A stretch of DNA of 40,202 nucleotides from Clostridia bacterium (GTDB lineage: Bacteria > Bacillota > Clostridia > Oscillospirales > RGIG8002), in assembly GCA_017620395.1 (NCBI GenBank), contig JAFZQJ010000033.1, positions 1 to 40,202 of the forward strand. The letters run 5' to 3'. The notes under the pieces were generated by a model. It saw nothing but the letters and a program-made list of their open reading frames with translations, had not been told where the DNA came from and made no database searches. Position numbers and translations under genes: made by a program. Positions 33,740 to 40,202 of this stretch are shown piece by piece (the first letter of the stretch is position 1; the number at the start of each line of letters is the position of its first letter).

Positions 33740-34642
33740 TTATTCTTCGGAGCGCCCGTCGGGCTTGGCGAAACCGTCCGCTTCATCGTATCCTTCGGGC
33801 TTGACCGGGCCGCCGGATTCAACGTAGTCTTCCGGCTTGACGAAGCCGTCGTTTCCGGCGTACGGAACGCCGTTCAGCACCGCCGCTTTTTCTTCCGAAG
33901 CTCTTTTGGCGGCCTTTTTCTTTCTGTCGACCGCGAAGCCGATGATTCCGCCGACCGCGCCTCCGCCGATGGCGCCGACGATCGCCCACAAAGCGACCTT
34001 GCCGACCGAAACGCCGCGCTCCACGTCTTCCTTCAGCGTTTCGTCGACGTCGAACTCTACGCTGTCGACGATCTTTTTGACCATCGCGTATTTTTCGTCG
34101 TTGAATTTCGATACCGACTGGAACTTCAATGAATAGACGTATCTGTTGACAATCGTGAAATACTCGCACAGGTTATACGTGATGTTATCCGAAGCGGTAC
34201 TTACCGTCTCAAGTCTGACGAACTTGTATCCGTTATTCTGATATACGGAGTAATCGTCTATGCTCTGCATTCCCGAGATTTCCTTCGCCAAATCCGCAAC
34301 GAGTTCGTCGCTGTAGTTGGAAAGGTTCGCCACTCCGGAACCCGCTTCTTTTTTAACAACGATCAATTCCAGAAAGTCCCCGTCGTCGCCTATAACGAAC
34401 GCATCAATATACGCGTCGTTAATATCAAAAATCTTGCGCATTTGTTCAACGGAGCCGCCAACCTCTTCGAGCTCGGGGTTGTTCTCGATATTATCGCGTG
34501 TGAAAACGTACCACAGAGTATCGTCTATGGTAACGGTAATGTCGGTATCGGCAGGTTTATACGTTTCGGCATACGCCGCCGCGGGCGCAACGGCAAGAAC
34601 GCAAAGCGTCAGGCAGAATATAAAAGCCGCAATCTGTTTCAT
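33740..34642 (-). CDS. Exported single-pass membrane protein of unknown function
   Basis: A 300-residue protein. The signal peptide covers about residues 1-25 (cleavage near AYAET). An extracellular region of about 185 residues follows. A glycine-rich membrane helix lies at about 217-238 (ALWAIVGAIGGGAVGGIIGF). The last 60 residues are cytoplasmic and charged, with repeated short Gly/Lys-Pro-Glu motifs (FVKPEDY, PVKPEGY, FAKPDG). This gives a type I topology. The extracellular part resembles PsbP-like or DUF-type mixed alpha/beta domains only vaguely, and I do not assign a family. A hairpin follows its stop. It is on the same strand as the SpoVT-like gene, but whether they are co-transcribed is unclear. 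Confidence 0.75.
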   Translation of the reverse strand: MKQIAAFIFCLTLCVLAVAPAAAYAETYKPADTDITVTIDDTLWYVFTRDNIENNPELEEVGGSVEQMRKIFDINDAYIDAFVIGDDGDFLELIVVKKEAGSGVANLSNYSDELVADLAKEISGMQSIDDYSVYQNNGYKFVRLETVSTASDNITYNLCEYFTIVNRYVYSLKFQSVSKFNDEKYAMVKKIVDSVEFDVDETLKEDVERGVSVGKVALWAIVGAIGGGAVGGIIGFAVDRKKKAAKRASEEKAAVLNGVPYAGNDGFVKPEDYVESGGPVKPEGYDEADGFAKPDGRSEE

Positions 34643-34719
34643 TTCGCATTCCTCCTTACGTCATTATAGTAACACGGCGAGGCCCATATTGCAAGCGGAA
34701 AATATTTAGGGCGGAATCG

Positions 34720-34996
34720 ACTGATTGGCGATAAGGACAATACGCCTGATAAGCGGTCACATCCGGCGTTTTCCGGCTTGTTGTCCTCGGCGGTCGCCGG
34801 CCCGCCGTCGTCCTCCGCGCCGCAAACCCCTCGGATTTGCCTCGCTTTCAGGTGCGGAGCAGTTTTGAACGATCCGATTTTGTTTCCGTTCAAGGCAAAA
34901 GCGCAAGGCAATACTTGCTGTATTGCCGAGCATTTTAACACGGAACGGGGCAAAATACGCCGTTCAAAACCGTGTTGTCCTTACCGCTAATCAGTC
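34720..34996. repeat. MITE-like element with 22-bp terminal inverted repeats
   Basis: The ends 34720-34741 and 34975-34996 are inverted copies (20 of 22 matching, starting GACTGATT). The internal part from about 34854 to 34974 repeats the boxes of the element at 1-148. These are the TGCGGAGCAGTTTTGAACGA box, a central hairpin GGCAATAC/GTATTGCC (about 34907-34928), and GCCGTTCAAAAC near the right end. No target-site duplication is obvious, and it contains no credible gene. It fills most of the 520-bp gap between the membrane protein gene and the NifU-like gene. Confidence 0.7.
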
Positions 34997-35022
34997 TTGT
35001 ATCATATTCTTTATATTAACCC

Positions 35023-35051
35023 TTGATTTTTTCATTAAGTTATAATATAAT
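35023..35051 (+). promoter_or_regulatory. Promoter of the NifU-like/GGGtGRT operon
   Basis: TTGATT (35023-35028) and TATAAT (35046-35051) are separated by 17 bp; a second overlapping TATAAT starts at 35041. The leader of about 105 nt ends with AGGAGG 8 nt before the ATG. Confidence 0.65.
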
Positions 35052-35163
35052 ACCCGAAGGGATCGGCGTTACGCTTTCGCCGCTTCCCGACAGTATATCC
35101 GGCTGATCGTTTTCATTATTACAATATGGAGATATCGGCTTTATCAACAGGAGGAAAACGCAT

Positions 35164-35856
35164 ATGAACTACACTGCGGAAATCAAGCATATGTGCCCCG
35201 TCGCTAAGGGCGCGTATCACGGCCCCGCTCCGATTCCGGAAGAGGGAAAATGGGTGCAGGCGAAGGAAATCAAGGATATTTCCGGTTTCACCCACGGCAT
35301 CGGCTGGTGCGCTCCCCAGCAGGGCGCCTGCAAGCTGACGCTGAACGTCAAAGACGGCATCATCGAAGAAGCCCTCGTTGAAACGATCGGTTGCTCCGGT
35401 ATGACCCACTCCGCCGCGATGGCGTCCGAGATCCTTATCGGCAAGACGCTGCTCGAGGCGCTGAACACCGACCTCGTCTGCGACGCCATCAACACCGCGA
35501 TGCGCGAGCTGTTCCTGCAGATCGTCTACGGCCGCACCCAGAGCGCGTTCTCCGAAGACGGCCTTCTGGTCGGCGCTTCGCTCGAGGACCTCGGCAAGGG
35601 CCTGCGCTCGCAGGTCGGCACGATGTTCGCGACCAAAGAGAAGGGCCCCCGCTACCTCGAAATGACCGAGGGCTACTGCTCCAGAATGGCGCTCAACGAG
35701 AACGACGAGATCATCGGCTATGAATTCATCAGCGTCGGCAAGATGATGGACTTCATAAAGGGCGGTATGGACGCCAACGAGGCGATGCAGAAAGCGACCG
35801 GCCACTACGGACAGTGGGATACGGCCGCCAAGTACATCGACCCCCGCAAGGAATAA
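35164..35856 (+). CDS. NifU-like iron-sulfur cluster scaffold protein paired with the GGGtGRT protein
   Basis: A 230-residue protein related to the IscU/NifU scaffold fold. Four cysteines stand in scaffold-like surroundings: HMCPVAKG (Cys11), WCAPQQGACKL (Cys49, Cys56) and ETIGCSGMTHSAAMASE (Cys77). A further one occurs near the C-terminus (GYCSRM). Such proteins hold a cluster while it is built and pass it to targets. Family members are routinely found next to GGGtGRT genes, as here (15-nt gap), and the two probably act together. AGGAGG precedes the ATG. The client proteins are unknown. Confidence 0.82.
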   Translation: MNYTAEIKHMCPVAKGAYHGPAPIPEEGKWVQAKEIKDISGFTHGIGWCAPQQGACKLTLNVKDGIIEEALVETIGCSGMTHSAAMASEILIGKTLLEALNTDLVCDAINTAMRELFLQIVYGRTQSAFSEDGLLVGASLEDLGKGLRSQVGTMFATKEKGPRYLEMTEGYCSRMALNENDEIIGYEFISVGKMMDFIKGGMDANEAMQKATGHYGQWDTAAKYIDPRKE

Positions 35857-35871
35857 GAGAGGTACGGAACT

Positions 35872-36882
35872 ATGGCATTATTTGAAAACTACGACCGCCG
35901 CATCGAAAAGATAAACAAGACGCTTGCGGAGTACGGCATCGGCTCCGTTGAAGAGAGCCGCGAGATCTGCAAAGCCGCCGGCTTCGATCCCTACGAGATC
36001 GCCAAGGGCATTCAGCCCATCTGCTTCGAGAACGTATGCTGGGCCTACTGCGTAGGCGCCGCCATCGCGCTGAAAGCCGGAGCAAAGAACGCCGAAGAAG
36101 CCGCGCGCTATATCGGCATCGGCCTGCAGAGCTTCTGCATCAACGGCTCCGTCGCCGAGAACCGCAAGGTCGGCATCGGCCACGGCAACCTCGCCGCGAT
36201 GCTGCTCAGCGACGAGACCAAGTGCTTCGCCTTCCTCGCCGGCCACGAATCCTTCGCCGCCGCCGAAGGCGCCATCGGCATCGTCCGCAACGCCAACAAG
36301 GTCCGCAAGGAGCCCCTCCGCGTTATCCTCAACGGCCTCGGCAAGGACGCCGCGCAGATCATTTCCCGCATCAACGGCTTCACTTACGTCCAGACGCAGT
36401 ATGACTACTACACCGGCGAGCTGAAGATCGTCCGCGAGATCCCCTACTCCAAGGGCGAGCGCGCCAACGTCCGCTGCTACGGCGCGGACGACGTCCGCGA
36501 GGGCGTCGCGATCATGCACAACGAGCACGTCGACGTTTCCATCACCGGCAACTCCACCAACCCCACCCGCTTCCAGCACCCCGTCGCAGGCACCTATAAG
36601 AAGGAATGCGTCGAACAGGGCAAGAAGTACTTCTCCGTCGCCTCCGGCGGCGGCACCGGCCGCACGCTGCATCCGGACAACATGGCCGCCGGCCCCGCCT
36701 CCTACGGCATGACCGACACCATGGGACGTATGCATTCCGACGCGCAGTTCGCCGGTTCCTCCTCCGTTCCGGCGCACGTCGAAATGATGGGCTTCCTCGG
36801 AATGGGAAACAACCCGATGGTCGGCGCCACCGTCGCCGTCGCCGTCGCGGTTCAGAACAGCCTGCACAGGGCCGGATTCTGA
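35872..36882 (+). CDS. GGGtGRT protein (conserved family of unknown function)
   Basis: A 336-residue cytosolic protein carrying the family-defining glycine-rich string GGGTGRT (in SVASGGGTGRTLHPDNM, around residues 258-274), followed by GMTDTMGRMHSDAQFAGSSSVPAHVE. The N-terminal region contains several conserved cysteines (EICKAAGF, QPICFENVCWAYCVGA). The family is named only for its motif, and no reaction is established that I know of. Its constant pairing with a NifU-like scaffold suggests an iron-sulfur-dependent function. Coding is strongly GC-rich, like highly expressed genes of this genome. A clean terminator follows. Confidence 0.88.
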   Translation: MALFENYDRRIEKINKTLAEYGIGSVEESREICKAAGFDPYEIAKGIQPICFENVCWAYCVGAAIALKAGAKNAEEAARYIGIGLQSFCINGSVAENRKVGIGHGNLAAMLLSDETKCFAFLAGHESFAAAEGAIGIVRNANKVRKEPLRVILNGLGKDAAQIISRINGFTYVQTQYDYYTGELKIVREIPYSKGERANVRCYGADDVREGVAIMHNEHVDVSITGNSTNPTRFQHPVAGTYKKECVEQGKKYFSVASGGGTGRTLHPDNMAAGPASYGMTDTMGRMHSDAQFAGSSSVPAHVEMMGFLGMGNNPMVGATVAVAVAVQNSLHRAGF

Positions 36883-36905
36883 TCAACGCCGATCACTTAA
36901 TAACG

Positions 36906-36938
36906 CAAAAACAGCCGGTCGCTTGGCCGGCTGTTTTT
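36906..36938 (+). terminator. Intrinsic terminator after the GGGtGRT gene
   Basis: ACAGCCGG (36911-36918) pairs with CCGGCTGT (36927-36934) on an 8-nt loop, preceded by AAAA and followed by a T-run. The A-run also lets it act on the convergent minus-strand lipoprotein transcript. Confidence 0.88.
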
Positions 36939-36948
36939 TATTTCGTTT

Positions 36949-37752
36949 TTAATATCCGTGCTCCTCAAACTTAATCGTGTACGTTTCGCCCGGGGTAATG
37001 CCGCTGTAAATTGATATTTTCTCCTTAAACTTATCCCCTTCCGAGAGCGATGACAGATACAAACTACCGTCTTTAACTCTATACCCTTGACTATCATAGA
37101 TTTTGTAATTGATTATGTCATACAACGACGAAGTCTTACCCTTGATTTTTACACCTAATACCTCTATTTCCAAACTCACAGTACTAAACGAACAATCAGA
37201 AGAATACTTGATTTCATCAATACGTACAGCGCCTTCAACCCTATTGCTATAATCTATAATATTCACTTCCGTTGGCAGTTCATCGCAAACGATCTTCACA
37301 TCCTTGACGGGAAGACCGTAGTAAACATCGCAGCTGATCTCGTCAAATTCGACGATCCCCTCGCTGTACACCTTCAAATATGCTTTTCCGCTTGATGAAA
37401 CGCCGGGCAGGACCGCGGATTTCGGGATCCTGACGCACGCGAGGTGCAGTTCCGTATTTTGCCTCGTATAATCGCCGTAATCCTTTTCGGTCACCGTGTG
37501 CGTCTTTTTGTAGAGGACGTTTCCGGACTCATCCTCGATACGAACGTCGGCGGTAACTTCAGCGTCGATAGCGTCGCCGTCGTCGCCGTGGAGCGAAAAG
37601 AAAAAGTTATACTCGTTAACGCCGGAGTTTTCCTGGAAAAACCAGTTTTTCAGCGTCGTAACGTATCTGGCTTTGATCCCCTCGCCGCATCCGCAAAGCG
37701 CAAACGACAAAAGGAAAAGAAACGCAAGGCAAACAGAACCTATTTTCTTCAC
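36949..37752 (-). CDS. Lipoprotein of unknown function
   Basis: A 267-residue protein starting at GTG 37752, which has GGAGGG 7 nt upstream; the longer frame from 37788 lacks a ribosome-binding site. The signal sequence ends in the lipobox LCGC (about residues 19-22), so it is expected to be anchored outside the membrane. The rest is beta-rich and repeats immunoglobulin-like patterns (DVRIEDESGNVLYKKTHTV, VKDVKIVCDELP, VSLEIEVLGVKIKGK). This suggests two or three beta-sandwich domains that I cannot name. Base composition falls towards the C-terminus. It follows the cysteine-rich gene by 44 nt on the same strand and may be co-transcribed. Confidence 0.78.
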   Translation of the reverse strand: MKKIGSVCLAFLFLLSFALCGCGEGIKARYVTTLKNWFFQENSGVNEYNFFFSLHGDDGDAIDAEVTADVRIEDESGNVLYKKTHTVTEKDYGDYTRQNTELHLACVRIPKSAVLPGVSSSGKAYLKVYSEGIVEFDEISCDVYYGLPVKDVKIVCDELPTEVNIIDYSNRVEGAVRIDEIKYSSDCSFSTVSLEIEVLGVKIKGKTSSLYDIINYKIYDSQGYRVKDGSLYLSSLSEGDKFKEKISIYSGITPGETYTIKFEEHGY

Positions 37753-37796
37753 AATAATCCCTCCATGTTCTAACTCTATTCTCTGCAAAAACAGTA

Positions 37797-38801
37797 TTAT
37801 TCGAAATCGCAGTCGTCAACTCTCTTTATCCCTTGGATGCTTTTCAATCCATAATTCAATTTCTTTCCGTTGCCAGTCTTCAGATAATAGTATATCTCTG
37901 CGTAAAATGCAACTTTATCTCCAACATCAAATACGTCGAAACCATCCAAATCAACCCATACGTGCTCTTCTTTTCCGGAAAATAGTAAACCATCATAATA
38001 CATATTGACGCATACGATATCTTTCAGAAGCACTTTCTGCTTTTTTGTGCTTTTTAATGCTACTTCCCCTCTAAACTCCAACGGAACGTTATGATAACCA
38101 GCTTCTAATGATACTCTTTTCTCTCCGTTGTAAAGTGATTGAATTTGCAAATCAAGATAGTCGTCATATGTAAAAGGTACCTTGTGCGTTTCAACTCTAT
38201 TGAAACCTTTGCGACTGAAATCCAATAATCCTTTTTCGGTTTGAACTACGACATTTTTCCCATAGTGTGCCGCGACAAGTCCTTTCAAATCCTCATACAA
38301 ATCGTCTTTTTTATACTTTTCAAGTAATCCTGCCGCTTTTTTCAGCCTGTATTGTTCTTTCTTTCGATTAAGCATTGCGTCATGCTTTTTCTTTTTTTCC
38401 TTTGCTTTTTCGATAAACGTCTTTTCTTCTTCGCTCAAAAGCGGCTCAATGCTTTCAGGATTTTCATATTCTCCGTCTTGAAGTTTGCGTTTGTACCTCT
38501 CGAGTACGTTTTGGAGCATTTCTTTACTCAAAAAAACGGCGTCACCAATCGAGCAACTATGGCAACAACCTGTATTGATGTTACCACAATCGCTACCATA
38601 CATGACTGCCGTATTCCAGGGACAAATAGCGTGCTCTTTTTGAATGAGTTTCCCTTTTTCAATACCCTCGACAAATTCGGGAAAAACACGTGGGTTACCG
38701 CACCCTTCACGACCATCCACCCAAAAACCGGATGGTCCTTTATCGGCGTTTGAAATCATGACATCAATAGCGCCGACGGTTTTTTCGATAGCGTTTTTCA
38801 T
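37797..38801 (-). CDS. Cysteine-rich protein of unknown function with coiled-coil centre
   Basis: A 334-residue AT-rich gene. The N-terminal 90 residues hold clustered cysteines and histidines (REGCGNP, HAICPW, SDCGNINTGCCHSCSIGD), suggesting a metal-binding site. A long lysine- and glutamate-rich helical or coiled-coil segment covers about 100-170. The C-terminal 110 residues look like a small beta-barrel or OB-type domain (KVLLKDIVCVNMYYDGLLF, VWVDLDGFDVFDVGDKVAFYAEI). I do not recognise the family. No signal peptide is present. Composition unlike most neighbours suggests transfer. It is preceded by a good extended -10 promoter. Confidence 0.72.
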   Translation of the reverse strand: MKNAIEKTVGAIDVMISNADKGPSGFWVDGREGCGNPRVFPEFVEGIEKGKLIQKEHAICPWNTAVMYGSDCGNINTGCCHSCSIGDAVFLSKEMLQNVLERYKRKLQDGEYENPESIEPLLSEEEKTFIEKAKEKKKKHDAMLNRKKEQYRLKKAAGLLEKYKKDDLYEDLKGLVAAHYGKNVVVQTEKGLLDFSRKGFNRVETHKVPFTYDDYLDLQIQSLYNGEKRVSLEAGYHNVPLEFRGEVALKSTKKQKVLLKDIVCVNMYYDGLLFSGKEEHVWVDLDGFDVFDVGDKVAFYAEIYYYLKTGNGKKLNYGLKSIQGIKRVDDCDFE

Positions 38802-38896
38802 TTCTCTCTGTAACCTCCGTTAATAAGTGCTGCCGAACGACAGCCTGACATGCTAACTCGGTTACCGAAACGGAAACTCCGCACTCTTTACATTGT

Positions 38897-38925
38897 ACTA
38901 TATCACAGTAGACGAAATAAATCAA
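38897..38925 (-). promoter_or_regulatory. Promoter for the cysteine-rich gene and probably the lipoprotein
   Basis: On the minus strand, TTGATT (38925-38920) and TATAGT (38902-38897) are separated by 17 bp, with TG one base upstream of the -10. The leader would be about 90 nt. The -35 box lies in a short inverted repeat. Confidence 0.5.
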
Positions 38926-38938
38926 TAATTATTTCGTC
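38911..38938. repeat. Inverted repeat overlapping the -35 box
   Basis: GACGAAATAA (38911-38920) and TTATTTCGTC (38929-38938) are exact inverted copies around an 8-nt centre. It may be an operator over the -35 box of the leftward promoter, or a weak terminator for the 66-residue gene at 38984. Confidence 0.55.
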
Positions 38939-38983
38939 CGAAAAAGCGGTTTTCACCTGCGCCGCGGACAAAACGGGCGCCCG

Positions 38984-39184
38984 TCAGTCTTTCGACTTGT
39001 AATAGAGCATACAATGGCAGTAGCCCTCGAAATCGGGGTCCTTTATCTGCGCGCGGAACTCCTCGCACATACATTTATACTCCTCTTTGCGTTCAAGGCG
39101 GCAGGGGCAGTAGCCGCCCGTGCGTTCGAGCCCTTCTTTTATGACCGCGACAATCTCCTTGTCGGGGTTCAGCGTTACCTTCAT
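38984..39184 (-). CDS. Ferredoxin-thioredoxin reductase catalytic-chain-like small protein
   Basis: A 66-residue protein with three paired-cysteine motifs: CPC (26-28), CMC (38-40) and CHC (56-58), the last in GYCHCMLYYK. This pattern is that of the catalytic beta chain of ferredoxin-thioredoxin reductase, which holds a 4Fe-4S cluster beside a redox-active disulfide. Plant and cyanobacterial chains are about 110 residues, so this is a minimal version. No variable chain is seen nearby. The ATG at 39184 is preferred over 39247 because AAAGGAGG precedes it. It could reduce a thioredoxin-like partner from ferredoxin; that is inference. Confidence 0.8.
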   Translation of the reverse strand: MKVTLNPDKEIVAVIKEGLERTGGYCPCRLERKEEYKCMCEEFRAQIKDPDFEGYCHCMLYYKSKD

Positions 39185-39296
39185 TCCGGCGCCTCCTTTG
39201 ATTTCATTATTATTATAATTATACCCCATTCGGGCGCGGTTTGGCAAGTGTTTTTATCCGGCTTACTTATATATACATTATTTGTATAATTTCCTC

Positions 39297-39325
39297 TTGA
39301 AACTTTCGTATCCCGGTGCTATAAT
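39297..39325 (+). promoter_or_regulatory. Promoter of the oligoendopeptidase gene
   Basis: TTGAAA (39297-39302) and TATAAT (39320-39325) are 17 bp apart, with an extended -10 TG at 39317-39318. The predicted leader is about 29 nt. Confidence 0.7.
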
Positions 39326-39360
39326 AGCGTATATTATTATGAAGCAAAGGCGGTATACTT

Positions 39361-40202
39361 ATGAAGTTTTCAGAAATGCCCTATAAGCGCCCGGACATCG
39401 AGGCGGCGAAAAAACAGATAGCCGAAATGACCGAGGCGTTCCGCTCCGCTCCCGATTTCGCGACCGCGGAAAAACTCTTCCTCGAATACGACGCGGAGCA
39501 GAAGCATATCGCTACCGCCTCTTCACTCGCCGAGGTGCGCCACACGATAGACACCCGCGACGAGTTCTACGACGCGGAGGTCAAGTTTTTCAACGCCGCG
39601 TTCCCGGAGCTTCAGGAATACTCGCAGCAATGGACGCTCGCGCTGCTGCAGTCCCCCTTCCGCAAGGAGTTTGAGGAAAAGTACGGCAGCATCGTATTCG
39701 TCAACGCCGAGATCCAGCTCAAGACCTTCTCGCCCGAGATAATCCCCGAGCTTCAGCAGGAGGGCGATCTCGTTCAGGAATACGAAAAGCTGCTCGCTTC
39801 CGCGCAGATACCCTTCAAGGGCGGAGTCTACACGATCGCGCAGCTCGGCAAATACAAGACCGACGCCGACGACGAAACGCGCCTCGCCGCGTGGAAGGCC
39901 GAAGGCCAATGGTACAAGGACAACCAGCGGCAGCTTGACGAGCTTTACGACAAGCTCACCCACCTGCGCGACACGATGGGCAAAAAGCTGGGCTACGGCG
40001 GCTACACCGAGCTCGGCTATTACCGCATGGGCAGAAACTGCTACACGAAGGAGGACGTGGAAAAGTTCCGCGCCGCCGTCGTGAAATACCTCGTTCCCGT
40101 CGCGGACGGCATCTACCGCGAGCAGGCGAAGCGTCTGGGCAAGGAATACCCCCTGAGCTTCTCCGACGCCGCGCTGCAGTTCCGTTCCGGCAACCCCAAG
40201 CC
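39361..40202 (+). CDS. M3-family oligoendopeptidase, N-terminal part (runs off the window)
   Basis: The first 280 codons of a peptidase M3 (PepF/thimet-like) gene; the right end is outside the window. The N-terminus MKFSEMPYKRPDIEAAKKQI and the GYGGYTELGYYRMGRNCYTKEDVEKFR segment (about 211-237) are typical of Clostridial M3 oligoendopeptidases, which degrade short peptides in the cytosol. The zinc-binding HEXXH motif is expected further downstream and cannot be checked here. The ATG at 39361 follows AAAGGCGG at a slightly long distance. The gene has its own strong promoter. Confidence 0.85.
   Translation, partial: MKFSEMPYKRPDIEAAKKQIAEMTEAFRSAPDFATAEKLFLEYDAEQKHIATASSLAEVRHTIDTRDEFYDAEVKFFNAAFPELQEYSQQWTLALLQSPFRKEFEEKYGSIVFVNAEIQLKTFSPEIIPELQQEGDLVQEYEKLLASAQIPFKGGVYTIAQLGKYKTDADDETRLAAWKAEGQWYKDNQRQLDELYDKLTHLRDTMGKKLGYGGYTELGYYRMGRNCYTKEDVEKFRAAVVKYLVPVADGIYREQAKRLGKEYPLSFSDAALQFRSGNPK

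Overview
The window looks like a chromosomal segment of an anaerobic, GC-rich member of the Clostridia (Bacillota), probably an uncultured gut lineage. This rests on a spoVT-type regulator, BMP-family nucleoside transport, a GGGtGRT/NifU-like pair, a G5-3D cell-wall protein and Firmicutes-style promoters with strong Shine-Dalgarno sites. Most genes use GC-rich codons. The exceptions are about 18.95-24.1 kb, clearly AT-richer and apparently acquired, and parts of 36.9-38.9 kb. No database search was possible; assignments come from motifs and family knowledge.

Layout. 1-932: the edge of a repeat element, then a peptidase S51-like gene. 1077-5058: a complete polyamine ABC transporter operon (potA-potB-potC-potD). 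5065-5114: a perfect 42-bp palindrome overlapping a candidate promoter. 5151-11756: a 2201-residue secreted BspA-type leucine-rich-repeat protein. 11832-16218, minus strand: prfB, a CBS-domain gene, a QueG-like Fe-S protein, a G5-3D cell-wall protein and the rpsI/rplM ribosomal operon with a consensus promoter. 16510-18934: a PlsC-like acyltransferase with a zinc ribbon and a Gfo/Idh/MocA oxidoreductase.

18973-24082: an AT-rich defence island. It holds a BcgI-like restriction-modification enzyme (fused nuclease-methyltransferase plus specificity subunit), a DUF262 protein overlapping a HEPN-type gene, a hairpin terminator and the C-terminal scar of a TnpV-like transposon protein. The most striking observation lies here. 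The specificity subunit has no usable start codon, and its frame is entered from the methyltransferase frame at G_GGA_AAA, directly before the TAA stop. A GGAGG lies 10 nt upstream, and an 11-bp stem-loop lies 6 nt downstream. This is the architecture of a dnaX-like programmed -1 frameshift and would yield free RM subunit plus an RM-S fusion.

24275-25716: a membrane diguanylate cyclase and tRNA-Ala(GGC). 25828-32888, minus strand: a nucleoside uptake and salvage operon (BMP lipoprotein, ATPase, two permeases, pyrimidine-nucleoside phosphorylase, uridine kinase). 33106-34642: a SpoVT-like regulator whose expected start codon is ACG, behind a strong leader hairpin, and a secreted/membrane protein of unknown function. 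34720-34996: a MITE-like element with 22-bp terminal inverted repeats, related to the repeat at the left edge. 35164-36882: NifU-like scaffold plus GGGtGRT protein. 36949-39184: a lipoprotein, a cysteine-rich unknown protein and a 66-residue ferredoxin-thioredoxin-reductase-like protein. 39361 to the right edge: the N-terminal part of an M3 oligoendopeptidase.
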